A stretch of 64,000 nt of DNA from Adiantum capillus-veneris (lineage: Eukaryota > Streptophyta > Polypodiopsida > Polypodiales > Pteridaceae). The stretch spans positions 22,560,446-22,624,445 of the forward strand of contig CM043969.1 in NCBI GenBank assembly GCA_014529385.2, read 5' to 3'. A program made the translations under genes and the position numbers. The notes below the pieces were generated by a model, which was not told the origin of the DNA, made no database searches, and saw nothing but the letters and a program-made list of their open reading frames with translations. Position 1 is the stretch's first letter; each line of letters starts with the position of its first letter. This document shows, in pieces, positions 1 through 11,519 of this stretch.

Positions 1-180
1 TATGGATCCAAATGCTAGAACTTAGGATAGCATGTCCAATCAATAAGGAGTAGCCACGTCAATGATTCCAATAGAGAAAGAAAGGAAAAAACCACCTATA
101 GTAAGGGAGGAATGAATGACATGAGGACGAGAAGAGGTCCACATGAGTCACACTTACCAAACAGCTAGTTTGAGGGATTA

Positions 181-750
181 ATGGGAGAAATACCAACTAG
201 AAAGGAGAGAGTGGGTTTTGAACACAATCATAGAGTCAAACCAACAGATTTCCAAAAATGGGGTACAAAATATAGCAGGACGGGGGACCCATATGACCGT
301 TTGACCAGCTTCATACATGTTTTGAGAGTTCAGCGCATAGACAATTTCCATACACAATTTGAGGATTTTGGGATGACCTTGGAGGGTAAAGCCTTGATTT
401 GGTTCCAGACCATACCTCCTAGATCAATAACCGATTTTCCGACTTTGGCCATGAGATTTGTTGCTACATGCTCTAAAATGGCCATAAAGCATAGCACTAT
501 GGCATAAATCTATAGTTTCAAACAGTCACAAGAAGAAACTGTCAGAGATAGCGTGAGTCAAATGAGGCAGTAGATCAACAAATGCCCAGAGTTGGAGATT
601 CCAACCGAGGAAAGACTAGTCTCACTATTTCTAGAATGGCTATTAAACAAAGATTTGCATGCTATTTTGTATAACAAAAAACACATGATCTGGGAAGCAT
701 GCACTTTAGATGTGATAGACTTGAGTGATAACTGTGAGATCTTCTAGTAG
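181..750 (+). pseudogene. Ty3/gypsy gag core remnant
   Basis: The reading frame resembles the retrotransposon gag core (Retrotrans_gag family): a run with LEGKALIWFQTIP about 65 residues in, then a Phe/Leu-rich helix (TDFPTLAMRF). After an in-frame TAA at 505-507 the same frame continues with the usual next block (QEETV, later PTEERLVSLFLEWLL). It is broken again by TAG at 571 and by a stop pair near 750. Gag forms the virus-like particle of the element. The zinc-knuckle part expected next does not follow here; a comparable part lies at 6.1-7.0 kb, so the two may be halves of one gag separated by about 5 kb of inserted DNA. That joining is inference. No LTR could be identified upstream. Confidence 0.7.
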
Positions 751-1259
751 GAAGTGAATGGGGTTTAGGAGGGCCTCTTTATTTGGCAGTTTAAGGGAAT
801 GCTTAAAGCTTAAGCCAAGTTTGACCAAGCCTAAAAGAGAGGGAAAAAAGGCCTATGCTAAGATTTAAAAACAATCAATTTCCATATTTTGAATTTGAAA
901 ATAGTCTATTTAGTAACCCAAAAGAGAGGTGGGTAAATGAACTTTTAAATGTCCTTTTCCCACCCCTCTTCTCTCTAACATATAACATAGTCTCTCTCAC
1001 TTAGAACTCATTAAAAGAGGCACTTTTCAGCCCCTGCAAGGAAAGCAAAATTTTCACATTTTGTCACTGAATTCTCTCTCTAAAACGTGGCCAACTCTCT
1101 CTATTTCTTTCCCCCCTTTTCTCACTTGTCACTTCCCCTCCCAATCATTAAGGAACATTCTTGTATGCCTCTTTTTGACAAAGTGAGGATCCTCAAAGGT
1201 TGTAGATCTGCCCTCTCTCCCACTCTCTTTTCCTTTATTGTCTTTCTATTCCCCCCCCC

Positions 1260-1306
<47 letters not shown>

Positions 1307-1690
1307 CCCCCCCCCCCCCCTCATGCTTCTCCCACTCCAGCTCTAGCTGAGAGGAATGGAAAAATCCATTATCTCTATGTGCAACAACATTTCTCTCTCT
1401 ACACTCATGATCAACAATATTTCAAATTCAAAGGAGATTGAGCTGCATTCTCCCTCTTTCTTCCCTCCATAACATAATCCTTGTCTCCAATCTCTGAGTA
1501 CTCTCCACTTCTTTCCTCCATAGCCACCTTAACCTGCTTGTAGAAGTCACCATTAACATTCTCTCTAATTTTCTTGATTAGCTAACACAAATGTCATTCA
1601 ATCCCCTACCACTGCAATACATTACTAACAAGTCAAAACGATATTGATTAAATACTGATTTAGAAGAGGAGTATGATACTATGTGACTTG
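751..1690. other. Non-coding, pyrimidine-rich stretch
   Basis: No credible coding region is visible. From about 940 to 1510 the plus strand is strongly C/T-rich and centres on the C/TC tract at 1251-1320. Open frames here are low-complexity translations of that tract. Confidence 0.6.
1251..1320. repeat. C-run / TC microsatellite / C-run
   Basis: About 20 consecutive C, then roughly 16 TC units, then about 17 C. This is a 70-nt pure pyrimidine tract on the plus strand. It could form triplex or i-motif structures, and its exact length is likely to vary between individuals or assemblies. Confidence 0.95.
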
Positions 1691-1740
1691 GCACATCTAA
1701 TCCCAATGCTGGAGATCAGCTACGGAACCTTGGGTGCAAG

Positions 1741-4090
1741 GCAATCAACTTATGGGTTGATGGCCATATTTACTCTGGCGATTCAATGACCAATGCATCA
1801 TGCCTTTTTGTAATGTCACTGAGATATTGCGTTTTATTGGAGATGGGAGAGACGAATTGTTTGGCTATTGTTGAAGATTACATTCAGCTTTTGTCAATGA
1901 AAGGGAAGCAAGAAAACGTCTCTCTGTTGTGCCTATTCATCTTTGCAAGAGAAGTACATGAAAGACATTTAGCAAGTCATAGAGGAAGACAACGAGAAAA
2001 TGAAGCAGCTAAATGACGAGATGACAAAGCTTATTAAAAAAGCAATGCATCAAAAAATGAAGCAAGAGCACCATCTAGACAATTATGTTCAGTTACAAGA
2101 CACTACGTGTAATATGCACCTACGAGTCGATCATCTCACACACATTCCATTGGGCTACCACATTCGCAAGTGCAAGAGACATGCAATGTCTATGCTATCT
2201 TCAAGGGGTAGAGCTTGAAAGAAAAGTATATGTCAAACTCGGTAGGAATACAAATGCAAGCTTCTCATTTCTTACATTTGTTACAGGTTGGTGTAATATT
2301 ATTTTAATATGCAAGAACTTGGCTCGATGTGATGATGGGAATTGATTTTGATGCTCAAATGACTACATACTCTCCTAACATACCATCAAACCAAAGGAGT
2401 TAGTGGAGCTATTGGATGATCCATCCAATGCTGATGTTTTGCACCATAAGTATTTCAGTGAACTAAAGTGCATTGTGGTTCCTTAGGAGATGATGAAGGT
2501 TAGGAATAAGTTTCAAGGCCTACGAAGCTTTGTATAGACTTGTCACACTAGGTCACTTAGAAAAAGGTTTGTTTAAGTTGCTGCCAACACCTTATAGTGT
2601 CAGCATTGTGAAAAGGTACACCAATAATTACGTTGCAACCTTGTTGGGTGGATTTCAATATGTGGAGGATGCCCTGCCATTAGAAGAGAACAAATCCTTC
2701 CATAACAACGAGTTCAATAATAATTGTGTTGACTTGTTGAAGCTCTAGGAGTCAATGATCAGATTCTATTTGTTGACAGAGGAAGATTGTGATGGCAAAG
2801 TCATATTTGTGATAAATCTTGATGAGTTCCAGATTGTCAAAGGTCAACGGCTCGAAAGGGTAAGCGTTATGCTTATGAACAGAGCCTTGGTGGGCGTCGA
2901 TGTTGAGCTGTATGCCAACAAGAAGGGAAACACCTGTTTAGGTGTTCAGTTTGAGAAAAATATTTGGTTACTGGTAGCTTTTTATCTCCCACACGATACA
3001 CATTTGGCAGGAGACTTGAAAACTCTCAAGTGTATGTTAGGGTGCAAGCAAGGTGCAATGACCCTCTTTCCGTGCATTTATTGCTTCCACAGTAAAGTCT
3101 CACTATGAACTGAGGCAAGGTTTCAAAGGCCAGCAAGTCAAAGGGTGGTAAGGATAAGGGTGGTAAAGCTGCAATCAACTCTGTAAAAGGTGTGACCACC
3201 ACTACAACAATGGTTTCAGTTGTCGTAACCAGAGTTTACCCCCTAATCAAGACGATCCAAATTGGGATCCTATTCTATCAATTCCTTTGATAAATGTGCA
3301 TGTATACACTCTTCATGCCCGTCTATAAATTCTTGACCAACTGATTATGCTCCATATTAATTATGCTTGGAATATGGAGCCTGCAGAAAGAAGGGAAGAG
3401 TGTATCAAAGAACTCGAATCTATTCTATCAAGTGCTGGCCTACATGGGGGTGCAGTAGAGTTACCAAAGGACAAGAAGGCATCTGGAAGTGCACAGAATC
3501 GTCCTAATAAAATATGTATGGGTGGTAGTAAATCTAGTCATATGCTTTTAGACTATCTGACTCCCAAAGTCCCAATGAGTTTCAATTGTGGAAAAAGGTG
3601 TGTGACATTACCACCTACAGAGGTAATGAAGCAGCCTAGAAATTAAGCATGCTCGTGTGTGGCAGTATGTAGATAATATTTTTCATTTTCTTGAAAAAGA
3701 AAATCTAACCTCTGCTAAGATATCCACCTTAAAGTTTGTAATCAATAGTTTCACAACGCAAATGGTGGATGCCTGGGGGGGAGACACACATAACACATTA
3801 CATGGCGGGTTGAACACTTTGTCTTTGTAGTAAAAAAACATCACTGTTTGAACTAAAGTTTGATTATTTTTGCAACACATTATTTTTGCTCATAGATCAT
3901 TTTTTCTCAACACATTCGGTTTATTGGGCAGGTGGAGTAGTCAAGGAATGGAGCGTTCACACTATCAAGCAAAAGCAGTGTATTTTAAAATACACTAGAT
4001 GGAGGTGGAAGGAAAAAGAGCAATGCCCTACACGAAATGTTCAAATGGTTCTACAGAGTTTTAGCAGGGAGAGAAAGGAAGAAGACTAGA
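1741..4090 (+). pseudogene. Decayed DNA-transposon-like coding remnant
   Basis: Several plus-strand frames (2000-2218, 2530-2748, 2755-3108, 3347-3646, 3886-4089) look like pieces of one protein. Recognisable blocks are VIFVINLDEFQ near 2800, then HLAGDLKTLKCMLG followed by a CIYC pair near 3000-3090, and a C-terminal block QGMERSHYQAKAVYF after a frameshift near 3930. The order of an acidic beta-strand block, a GDLK block, a paired-Cys motif and a terminal QG-E-H-Y-F block resembles transposase-like proteins of large eukaryotic DNA transposons. I cannot name the superfamily. At least five stops or frameshifts break it, and no terminal inverted repeats were recognised. Confidence 0.4.
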
Positions 4091-4501
4091 GTGCAGTGAA
4101 GTTTGAAATTCAAAATAGAGAAAGTGGTTAGCATGAGGCGATCACAGTCATATCATGCTTCTAGTGCAAAAGATTGATTTCGACTATGGTCGGAGACAAG
4201 GTGACAAAATGGCAGGCGCTGGGTGGAAAACCAACAAATTTTTGACACTAACCACTTATACAGTAAGCATTCATTGTAATGCCACGTGATTTGTTGACAC
4301 CCCAATTAGTGGTTCCATGGGTCAAGTTTCAACAATTTTGGAGTTTTTTTTAATTTTCTAATATTATTATTGAGTTTTTAAGTTTTTTTTAAAATAAGTA
4401 CTATCTGAGTCAAAACTCACAACTTGAAGTCCATTTCTTGTTTTCACATTCTAGAAGATCCTCTTAAGCACAAACACGCACGCACTCATATCTTGCACCA
4501 C

Positions 4502-5681
4502 ATGGACGATTCACACGAGTAGACTGACACTACGCACAACAATACCACAACAGCCACTCACACCACAGAAAATTTATAGCTAGACCCCCATGCAGAATCT
4601 ACGGCTTCAAATTCACATCCCCAACCATAAGTGGATAACCCAGTGGCCCGACCCGCTCCAGACACACAAGAGCCTCCCCAACCATTCAATCAAGATTATT
4701 TAACAACCATGCGACATATTTTTGGAGATCTCCAAGAATTAAACCTTGCCAATCGCATATCTCTGCCAAATCCCCCACCAATTTTAACTCTACACAGAGC
4801 CACGCAAGAAACAAGAGCAGCAGAAGAAGAATACGGAGGTCCGCTTGAAAATCCAGCACCCTCGCCTGCTATCACAGCAAAACTGGTGCCGAGTCCACTG
4901 CAAAAACCACGCCACAAAGTTTTCACCTCGAGTCAAACAAAGAGTAATAAAGGTAATACTAGGGGACCCAGTTTCTAAAGCAAGAGAGGCCAAGAGGAGG
5001 GAGATGGAAAAGAAAGAGGAAACTGAGAAGGAAGCACAGAGAGTACAAGAAGAGCAAAGAAGATAGAGAGAGCAAGAGGAATGGCAGAGAGACGAGGCTG
5101 AGAGATCTCATTCAACAAACTTACAAGCACGAGCAAAGGCAGAGAGAAAGGTGGCATATGATAGAGCTTAAGCCACCCAACAAGCAAAGGCGGGGAGCGC
5201 AAGGCATTCAAACATACCTCAAAGAGCCAAGCAACGTGCAAAGGGAAAAAAGGACAAGGTGACACCTGAAGAGAAACAAGCCCAAAAGGAGATGTGGATA
5301 AAGTATAAACATGATCCTCCTCAATGGGCCAGGTAGGCGGCTCCTCCACCACCACCAACAGCACAGAAAAAGTGGAGATGGAAGCCAGGCACAATTTCTC
5401 TGCGTGAGATCAAAAACTATCAAAATACCACTAAGCCAATCATACGCAAAGCGGCCTTCTCTCGGGTGGTGAGAGAGATGATGGACAAATATAGCAATTC
5501 TTTTACACGTATACAACATGCTTCTTTACTGGCCCTACAAGATGTCGTTGAAGACATTTTGGTGCAGCTTTTTCAGGATTGTGTCTCCTATATGGTGCAT
5601 TCTAAGCATGTAACATTGAAAAATATGGATTTAGCTTAACGAATCCAGTTACAAAATGAAGGATGCCTTCATCAGAAATAG
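4502..5681 (+). pseudogene. Histone H3-fold protein with long charged N-terminal tail (broken)
   Basis: From ATG 4502 a frame rich in His, Thr and Pro runs to about 4970, where a frameshift moves it to the frame used to the end. A basic/acidic coiled-coil-like region (Arg, Glu, Lys, Gln; about 4970-5330) and a proline run (5341-5358) lead into an unmistakable histone H3 fold at about 5373-5640. In order it shows WKPGTISLREI, NYQ, IIRKAAFSRVVRE (alpha-N/alpha-1), LLALQDVVEDILVQLF (alpha-2) and HSKHVTLKNMDLA (loop 2/alpha-3), matching H3's PGT-LREI-YQ, IRK-F-R-VRE, ALQE-LV-LFED and HAKRVT-LA. H3 proteins package DNA in the nucleosome; the centromeric variant CENH3 also carries an unrelated tail. 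This tail, about 290 residues, is far longer than normal. There are no introns, at least six in-frame stops (TAG/TAA) and one frameshift. The product is inactive as it stands; whether the fusion belongs to a transposable element is inference from context. Confidence 0.8.
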
Positions 5682-6089
5682 TTTATCCCATGTACTCTCT
5701 CTTGATGAGACTTGTAATCTTTTCCTATAATATCAAATGTCAAATTTCTACCATTCCATGCAATTGTTCAACTTTATATGTACATTGTTTTTTATAAGTA
5801 TTTGAATTTTTGGGTATGTTCAATTTAAGCTGACCACCATGGCACATGGCTTGTCCAACGGTGTCGACATGCACAGTACCTCGAACATGCATCCATCTGG
5901 CAGCCGGCGGGTGGCATGTATTAGTGATGCTTTTGCAAAACGGGGGGCGTATGGGGTCAACCAGACCACAAATGACCACGAAGGCACCCGGCAAGGTCGG
6001 ATGGTGCAAAAAAATCCCCTATGCACCATGGTGCATAGGGAGGAAATACAGCTCCTGCCAGTGCGATAGAGGACAGGCTTAAATGCATG
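5682..6089. other. Spacer after the H3-fold gene
   Basis: No coding sequence could be supported. From about 5840 to 6080 base composition is visibly more GC-rich than the flanks. That part contains the perfect palindrome at 6017-6040. Confidence 0.5.
6017..6040. repeat. Perfect 24-bp palindrome
   Basis: The half-site CCCTATGCACCA is followed immediately by its exact reverse complement with no spacer. A 12-bp half-site without loop would make a strong cruciform or a dimeric binding site. A related partial copy, ATGGTGCA, lies 16 bp upstream at 6001. Confidence 0.95.
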
Positions 6090-7024
6090 AACGATATGAT
6101 GATCAACATGCAAAGAGTGCCAATGAAAGGCCCAATGTAGGAAACAAATTAGGGATAACCTATGGGACAACAAAGGCAAATAAAATGGTGCACTATTGAA
6201 GGAAAATGGACAAATCATGAGACAAATGAGTACTACTACAAGCCAAAATATGATGAATATGTCCAATATTTGCCAATGAGGCCACATGGTCAACCCATGT
6301 ATAGATACCCACCCAAATTGACACCCATGCAAAGATCACCCATGAATGTGGAGTGATCACAACCAATATTAGGTCATCAACCTCCACTTCCAGTGAATAG
6401 ATATATACAGATCAAGTACATGGTGTTTGAGGAACAAATAGAGGAGCATTTGCTAGTACCCGTTACTCCATATCTTGAGACTAGTTCAATAACAATGGGG
6501 ATAGAAGAAGAGTGGGACAACCAACCTACTCCAGTCCTACTGAGCGGATGTGCCAAGCATCCACTAATACAACACTGGTTTATTTTATCGCAAACCAGGG
6601 GGCGAGATCACCTATGGCCAAGCCAATGCCCAAACCAAAAAGTGGAAATTGTCACAATTGTGGAGCGAATGACCATTGGAAAAATGATTTTCTTGAATCG
6701 GATAAGAAGGTGAGACATTTAGAGGTGTACTATGGAGCGTGTGAATGCAAGGGTGAACACTTTTCGAAGGACTATCCTAGGAATCCGACAAACATAGTTC
6801 AAGTGGTGTCGAGTAGTTCATCAAAAGGGGAACCAATAATTCTAGTTCAAGTGCTCACTAGACCACAAACCAAGCAAAACAAACAGAAAAACAATAATGG
6901 ATTGGATAAATCTAGCAACTTCTCCAAAAACTCTAGGGAAAAAAGACACAAAAGATGCGAGCTCAATAGACAAAAACAACAAAAGGAGATTGAGGTAAGA
7001 TACCATGGGGAGTACACTATCTAA
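6090..7024 (+). pseudogene. Gypsy gag C-terminal region with two damaged zinc knuckles
   Basis: The frame at 6162-6355 is rich in Tyr, Pro and Arg, typical of the linker after the gag core. In 6512-7024, two CCHC-like knuckles follow one another: CHNCGANDHWKNDF and CECKGEHFSKDY. In both, the last Cys position is altered (Phe, TTT; Tyr, TAT), so neither can bind zinc in the normal way. After them comes a Lys/Asn/Gln-rich basic segment to the stop at 7022. Nucleocapsid zinc knuckles package element RNA. The region precedes protease and RT remnants on the same strand and should be part of the same decayed element. Confidence 0.65.
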
Positions 7025-7339
7025 AAATTGCATATAGCATGTGTGAACAAGACGTATTTTAAAAATACCTTACCTGTGTATTTTCAAGTATTATATGTAC
7101 CCCTTATGTATGCATTGTTGTAAAAAACTTAGCCCTTGTGTATTGAAATTTTCACTTTCTCAATTAAAAAACCCTTTATGTTAGTACTTTTTTTTTGTAA
7201 ATGTACCTAATTATAAATCCCTTATTTTGTTCACACCTGCTACTTTACATATTTCCTAGTGGATGCCCTAGGAAAGATACAGAAAGGAAAGATGAGAAAA
7301 TATAGACTCCTTTAGCGATTTTCAGGAACCCGAACCAAA

Positions 7340-8460
7340 ATAGGTTATATCTATTTTGCTTTTGATAAATTTTTCAAAACCAATCAATGTAGCTTTGCAA
7401 GCTTCTCAAGAAGGCCTAACAGCCAGGCAAACGTTGAAAAAACAATGGAAAAACTATCCAATGCCTGAAATAGAAGCTTATAGAAACCTGGTGCAAATCA
7501 CACAAGCCCTGATGGGAAAACAGAATCCTCAGCAGGAAGATATAGGAGAACCAAAAGAAGTTGAGACCAAATTCCTAAGAGAAAAAGATCCAAGATCCAG
7601 AAAAGGAAAGGTCAAAAAATTAGGAAGTACAATCACCTAAAATGGAAGTGCGTGATAATGAAGAAGGATGGGATGGGGTGCCGATAGTTGAAGACGATTG
7701 GCAAAACTATCTGTGAAAATGAAGTAGGGAAGAAAAATATGGGAGCTTGACTCTAAAATCAGCACCAATAGAAGACGTTCAATTTGAGAGATCACCCATG
7801 AAACTAGATGAATAGTCGTTGTATGGAGATTGGGGATCAGAACAATCAGACTCTACAAAAGTTGAAACCTTGCAAACACTACCGTCTTACTTAGGCAAGA
7901 ATGAAGAGAAATAAATGGTTTGTAAAACAACAAAACTAGAAATGCAAATTCACTTTAGGTGAGCTACTGAAATAGAGACCACACCTATGGGGAGTTATAT
8001 AAACTACTATGGGAAGGATGGGATTAAAAGGAGTATCTCAAATGAACTGGGAAAATTTACAAAAAGAAGAGGCATAGACTAGACTTGTCAAGTCGGTACC
8101 TATGAATAATGTCAAGGACTATTGTGAAGGGAATGAGGAAAACACGGCCCTTCCAGTACAATACAAATATGTAACAACTATGGCTATTTTAGACAGTGGA
8201 GTAGGCATAGCCATAGCAACAAAAGATGTTTGGAAAGCTTGGGAAAAGCCAGAAATTTGGCAAACAAGAATGAAACTGCAATTCATAGATAGACACCTAG
8301 AGAACCCAATGGGCCTACTATATAGAGAATGTGATAGTCACCTCTTGCGCGATAGACTACTAGAACACTTTTTCCATTGTAGACTTTGATAAGAAAATCA
8401 ATCACGGAATCATCTTAGGAAGACCGTTCATGAGACAGATACAATTAATCCAAGATTGGG
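7340..8460 (+). pseudogene. Gypsy pro region: retropepsin-like aspartic protease remnant
   Basis: The frame at 7356-7640 is the charged pre-protease region. In 8102-8389 the motif MAILDSGVGIAIATK fits the active-site loop (DSG) of a retropepsin, followed by a strand-rich stretch. A frameshift near 8370 moves the flap/terminal part, with the characteristic IILGRPFMRQ block, to another frame (about 8370-8450). The protease would cut the Gag-Pol polyprotein. Several stops and the frameshift make it inactive. The continuing pol sequence is interrupted by the MITE at 8770-9056. Confidence 0.7.
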
Positions 8461-8769
8461 ACAATGATTATCTCTACCTGAAACAAGTAGGGGTAGTCAC
8501 TCAAGTGAACTTGAAATACCATTCTTACAAGGATGTCTTGAGGACACCAATATAAGAATTGGACTCTGAAACTTGTGAGAAAATGGAATTGCCATCGTGG
8601 GTACATAAAAGCACTCCAATTTGTAGTGTTTCCCAATCGGGAAGCTTACAAAAGGAGGACTGCCTTCTCGATAGGAATGTAAATAATGTTGATTACATAC
8701 CGGAATCATTCCCTTAACATTTTTTTGAACCCTTTGAATGGACTCAGATCTTGGCCACCGTGGATATAT

Positions 8770-9056
8770 GGGTGAAAGCATGTTAATGTGTCGCGATTTT
8801 TGTGCTAGTTAGCATTTTCAAGTTAGCACATTTTTAAAAAGTTGGGCGTCCGGTAAAGTTTTACAACTTATATCAAAATTTGTTGGAGGTTGTACTTTTG
8901 GATTCCTTGTTTCAAGAGCTTTCTACCGATATATCATATGTCATAGATCTTGGAGATGTAGCTCATGTTATTGTACTAGTTAGCATATGTCAAAATTGTG
9001 CTAGTTAGCATTGGCCGGGACATGAAAAAGTGTGACACGTTAACATGCTTTCACCC
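8770..9056. mobile_element. 287-bp TIR element (MITE), copy 1
   Basis: Starts GGGTGAAAGCATGTTAA and ends with its near-exact reverse complement (TTAACATGCTTTCACCC); the TIR match continues inward through GTGTG/ACACG-like bases. Flanking octamers GGATATAT and GTATGTAT agree at six of eight positions, suggesting an old 8-bp target duplication of hAT type. Internally TGTGCTAGTTAGCA recurs as a direct repeat. There is no coding capacity. It interrupts the gypsy pol reading region. A diverged, 3'-eroded copy lies at 25354-25612. Confidence 0.85.
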
Positions 9057-9639
9057 GTATGTATTAATGAATCTACACCTCCACATTTTTGTGATGAAGA
9101 GGGCTATGATATAGTCTTCATCCAAATGGTATCTATTGAGATGATCAAGGAGCAACAAGTCTTCCTTGATCACAACGCTACAGATCAATGGGAAGAAGAA
9201 CTAATTACACCAGAGGAATCGGACCCTGAGAATCATTAGTTAAGATTCAAGATTCTACTCCGAGGAGTGGATGGAATATTTTTGACTTTCCAAACCAACA
9301 CCAAAGACGCCAACAAAGATACCAGGAAAAACAAGACCATAACTTAAGAAAGAAAACTACAAAACGGCCATTGGAAACCAAGACTCAGTTCTTGATGAAA
9401 GTGAGCGCAACAAACTGCATAAAAGACAAGATAACTAGAAGAAATCAAAACATAGGGCATCCAAAGATACAAAACAAAACAAAATCAAGGCCGATTAATC
9501 CATATAAAATTTTAAAAAAAGAACCTCTGATGACTAAGACGGAGAAAAAAGCAAAATATAAAGAGCTGAAATGAACCTTGAAAGAAGTATGGACCACGAA
9601 AATGGAATTAGATAGTGACAAATCGATAAAAATCAGTGT

Positions 9640-10420
9640 TCCAACGGATTATATGAAATACACTTTACAAGATCACAGGATCATTGTAGACAACCCTTCT
9701 GATAATCAAGTCCTGTGAAGGGATGGAAATGCCAAACAAATTGACCTTGCCAAGACAAAATTGGCATACATAGCCAAGGATCTATCACAAGAAGAAGAGG
9801 AGATTCTCACAAGAACATTAAAAGAATATAGGGATGCTTTTGCATGATCTTATAAAGAGCTCACAGGGGTGGATCATGTCATATGGAAGCACCCTATCCT
9901 TATAAGAGATGATGTTAAGCCAAGTAGACAAAGACCGTACACCTACAATGAGACCTTTGCCAAGAAAATCAAGGAAGAAATACAGAAACTCAAGGAGGCT
10001 AAGTTTATCAATGAAATAGAACACACTGAAAAGGTATCACCAGTTTAAGTGGTACCTAAAAGGAATGGAAAACTTAGAGTGTGTGTAAATCTTAAAAAGG
10101 TGAACTCCACCACCATACATGATAACTATCCTCTTTCCATCAGTGATGATCACATGCTAGAACGAGTAGCTAGCAAGGAAGCCTATAGCTTTTTGGATGG
10201 CTTCTTTGGATACAACCAATTGACTTTTGATCCTAAGGACCAACATAAAACGGCCTTCACCATGGAGCGGGAATTTTTTGCTTATCGGGTAATGCCTTTC
10301 GGATTGGCCAATGCACCAGCAAAATTCCAGAGGCTAATAAGCCATGCCTTTAAGGAGTATCTATGAAATTTCTTGGAAGTATACATGGATGATATTTGTG
10401 TGCACTCCACAAAACGAGAA
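9640..10420 (+). pseudogene. Gypsy reverse transcriptase remnant
   Basis: One frame (10049-10366, continuing past a TGA) carries the RT landmarks in order: VVPKRNGKLRVCVNLKKVN (fingers), YSFLDGFFGYNQ (motif A, catalytic Asp), FAYRVMPFGLANAPAKFQR (motif B), and after the TGA at 10364-10366 YMDDICVHS (motif C with both catalytic Asp). The primer-side region from about 9700 (YNETFAKKIKEEIQKLKEAKFI) also fits. RT copies element RNA into cDNA. Stops at about 10027 and 10364 and a frameshift near 10440 inactivate it. Catalytic residues survive, so decay is mostly nonsense changes and small indels. Confidence 0.85.
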
Positions 10421-10499
10421 AGCCATTTTTAACATTTATGATGTGTCTTTGAGAAATGTCTCTGTATAGGATTTGCTTAAATCCTAAAAATGTGTTTTT

Positions 10500-11020
10500 A
10501 TGGTTAGACAAGGAAAGTTTCTTAAACATATTGTGTCAAAAAATGGTATAGCCATAGACATGGAAAAGGTGATAGTGATTGCAAAAATGTCTAGGCCAAC
10601 AACAATTAAAGAAGTGCAAGTATTTATGGGACATTGTGGTTACGATCATATATGTATGGGACATTGTGGTTACGATCTTATATTTATCTACATGTATACG
10701 GTTATTTCTCGGCCCATATATAGCCTTATCTCTCACTTTGAATGGATTGATAAATGTGAGGAATCCTTAGAAAAGCTTAAGCAATCTTTGAGATGAGCAC
10801 CAATATTAAAACATCCATACTGGATCAAAGTGTTCCACATTCATGTCAATGCTTCAAGTTATGCCATTGAATGCATCTTAGCCCAGTCGAGAGAAGGAAC
10901 AATGAATTTTCCTATTTTCTATGCTAGTAGACAATTAAACCTGGCTAAAAAGAACTATACAACCACAGAAAGAGAAGGTGTTCGCATGGTGTATTCAATC
11001 AAGAAATTTTGACACTACTT
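10500..11020 (+). pseudogene. Gypsy RT thumb / RNase H remnant
   Basis: Frame 10500-10796 has the RT C-terminal block (FLKHIVSKNGI, then the MGHCGY block in place of the usual LG-YYR). A 33-bp tandem duplication near 10626-10690 repeats the residues MGHCGYD. The frame 10830-11012 starts RNase H: VNASSYAIECILAQ (usual DASNYAIG; the first catalytic Asp is Asn here), then FPIFYASRQLNLAKKNYTTTERE. RNase H removes the RNA template. Two terminators separate the pieces. Confidence 0.75.
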
Positions 11021-11519
11021 GTTATCTAACAAGTTCGTCTTTTTATGGTCCATCAAGACTTACTCTATTTGGTGAATAAGCCATGCAATACAAGTAGGAT
11101 AGTAAGATGGTTTATCATCCCACTTAAATTTGACTTCACAATTGTGGTTAAAAAAGTCATAACTCACCAACGGACACATCATCTATCAAGACTAAACACG
11201 GGGGAAGTACCTAAAGCGTAGACAATGACTTAGTTGATGCATATATTTTCTCTGTGGATATGATTCCAAGATGGTCAGAAGAACTTGCATCTTTAATGAC
11301 TATAGAACAAGTGGATTCTCAAATACCAATTATTATTACACCATGATTGATTGAGCAATTAGTTCTATATCAATTTTTGTTGGAAAGATTGTATCATAAA
11401 AATAAGGATGGAATCCTACTCTTGTGCATCAATCGTAAGGAGAAAGACACCTACTTGAGTCAAGCTCAGCCACAATCATAGGTCTACACTTTGTGCGAGA
11501 CCCAACCCTATAAAGATTA

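Noticed and set aside
1087-1441. Two open frames over the C/TC tract
   Set aside because: Their Pro/Ser/Leu repeats are translations of the microsatellite; there is no protein-like composition outside it.
9640-10420. Integrated pararetrovirus RT because of YMDD
   Set aside because: The neighbouring integrase core with H2C2 block and the domain order fit Ty3/gypsy; no movement or coat protein signs were seen.
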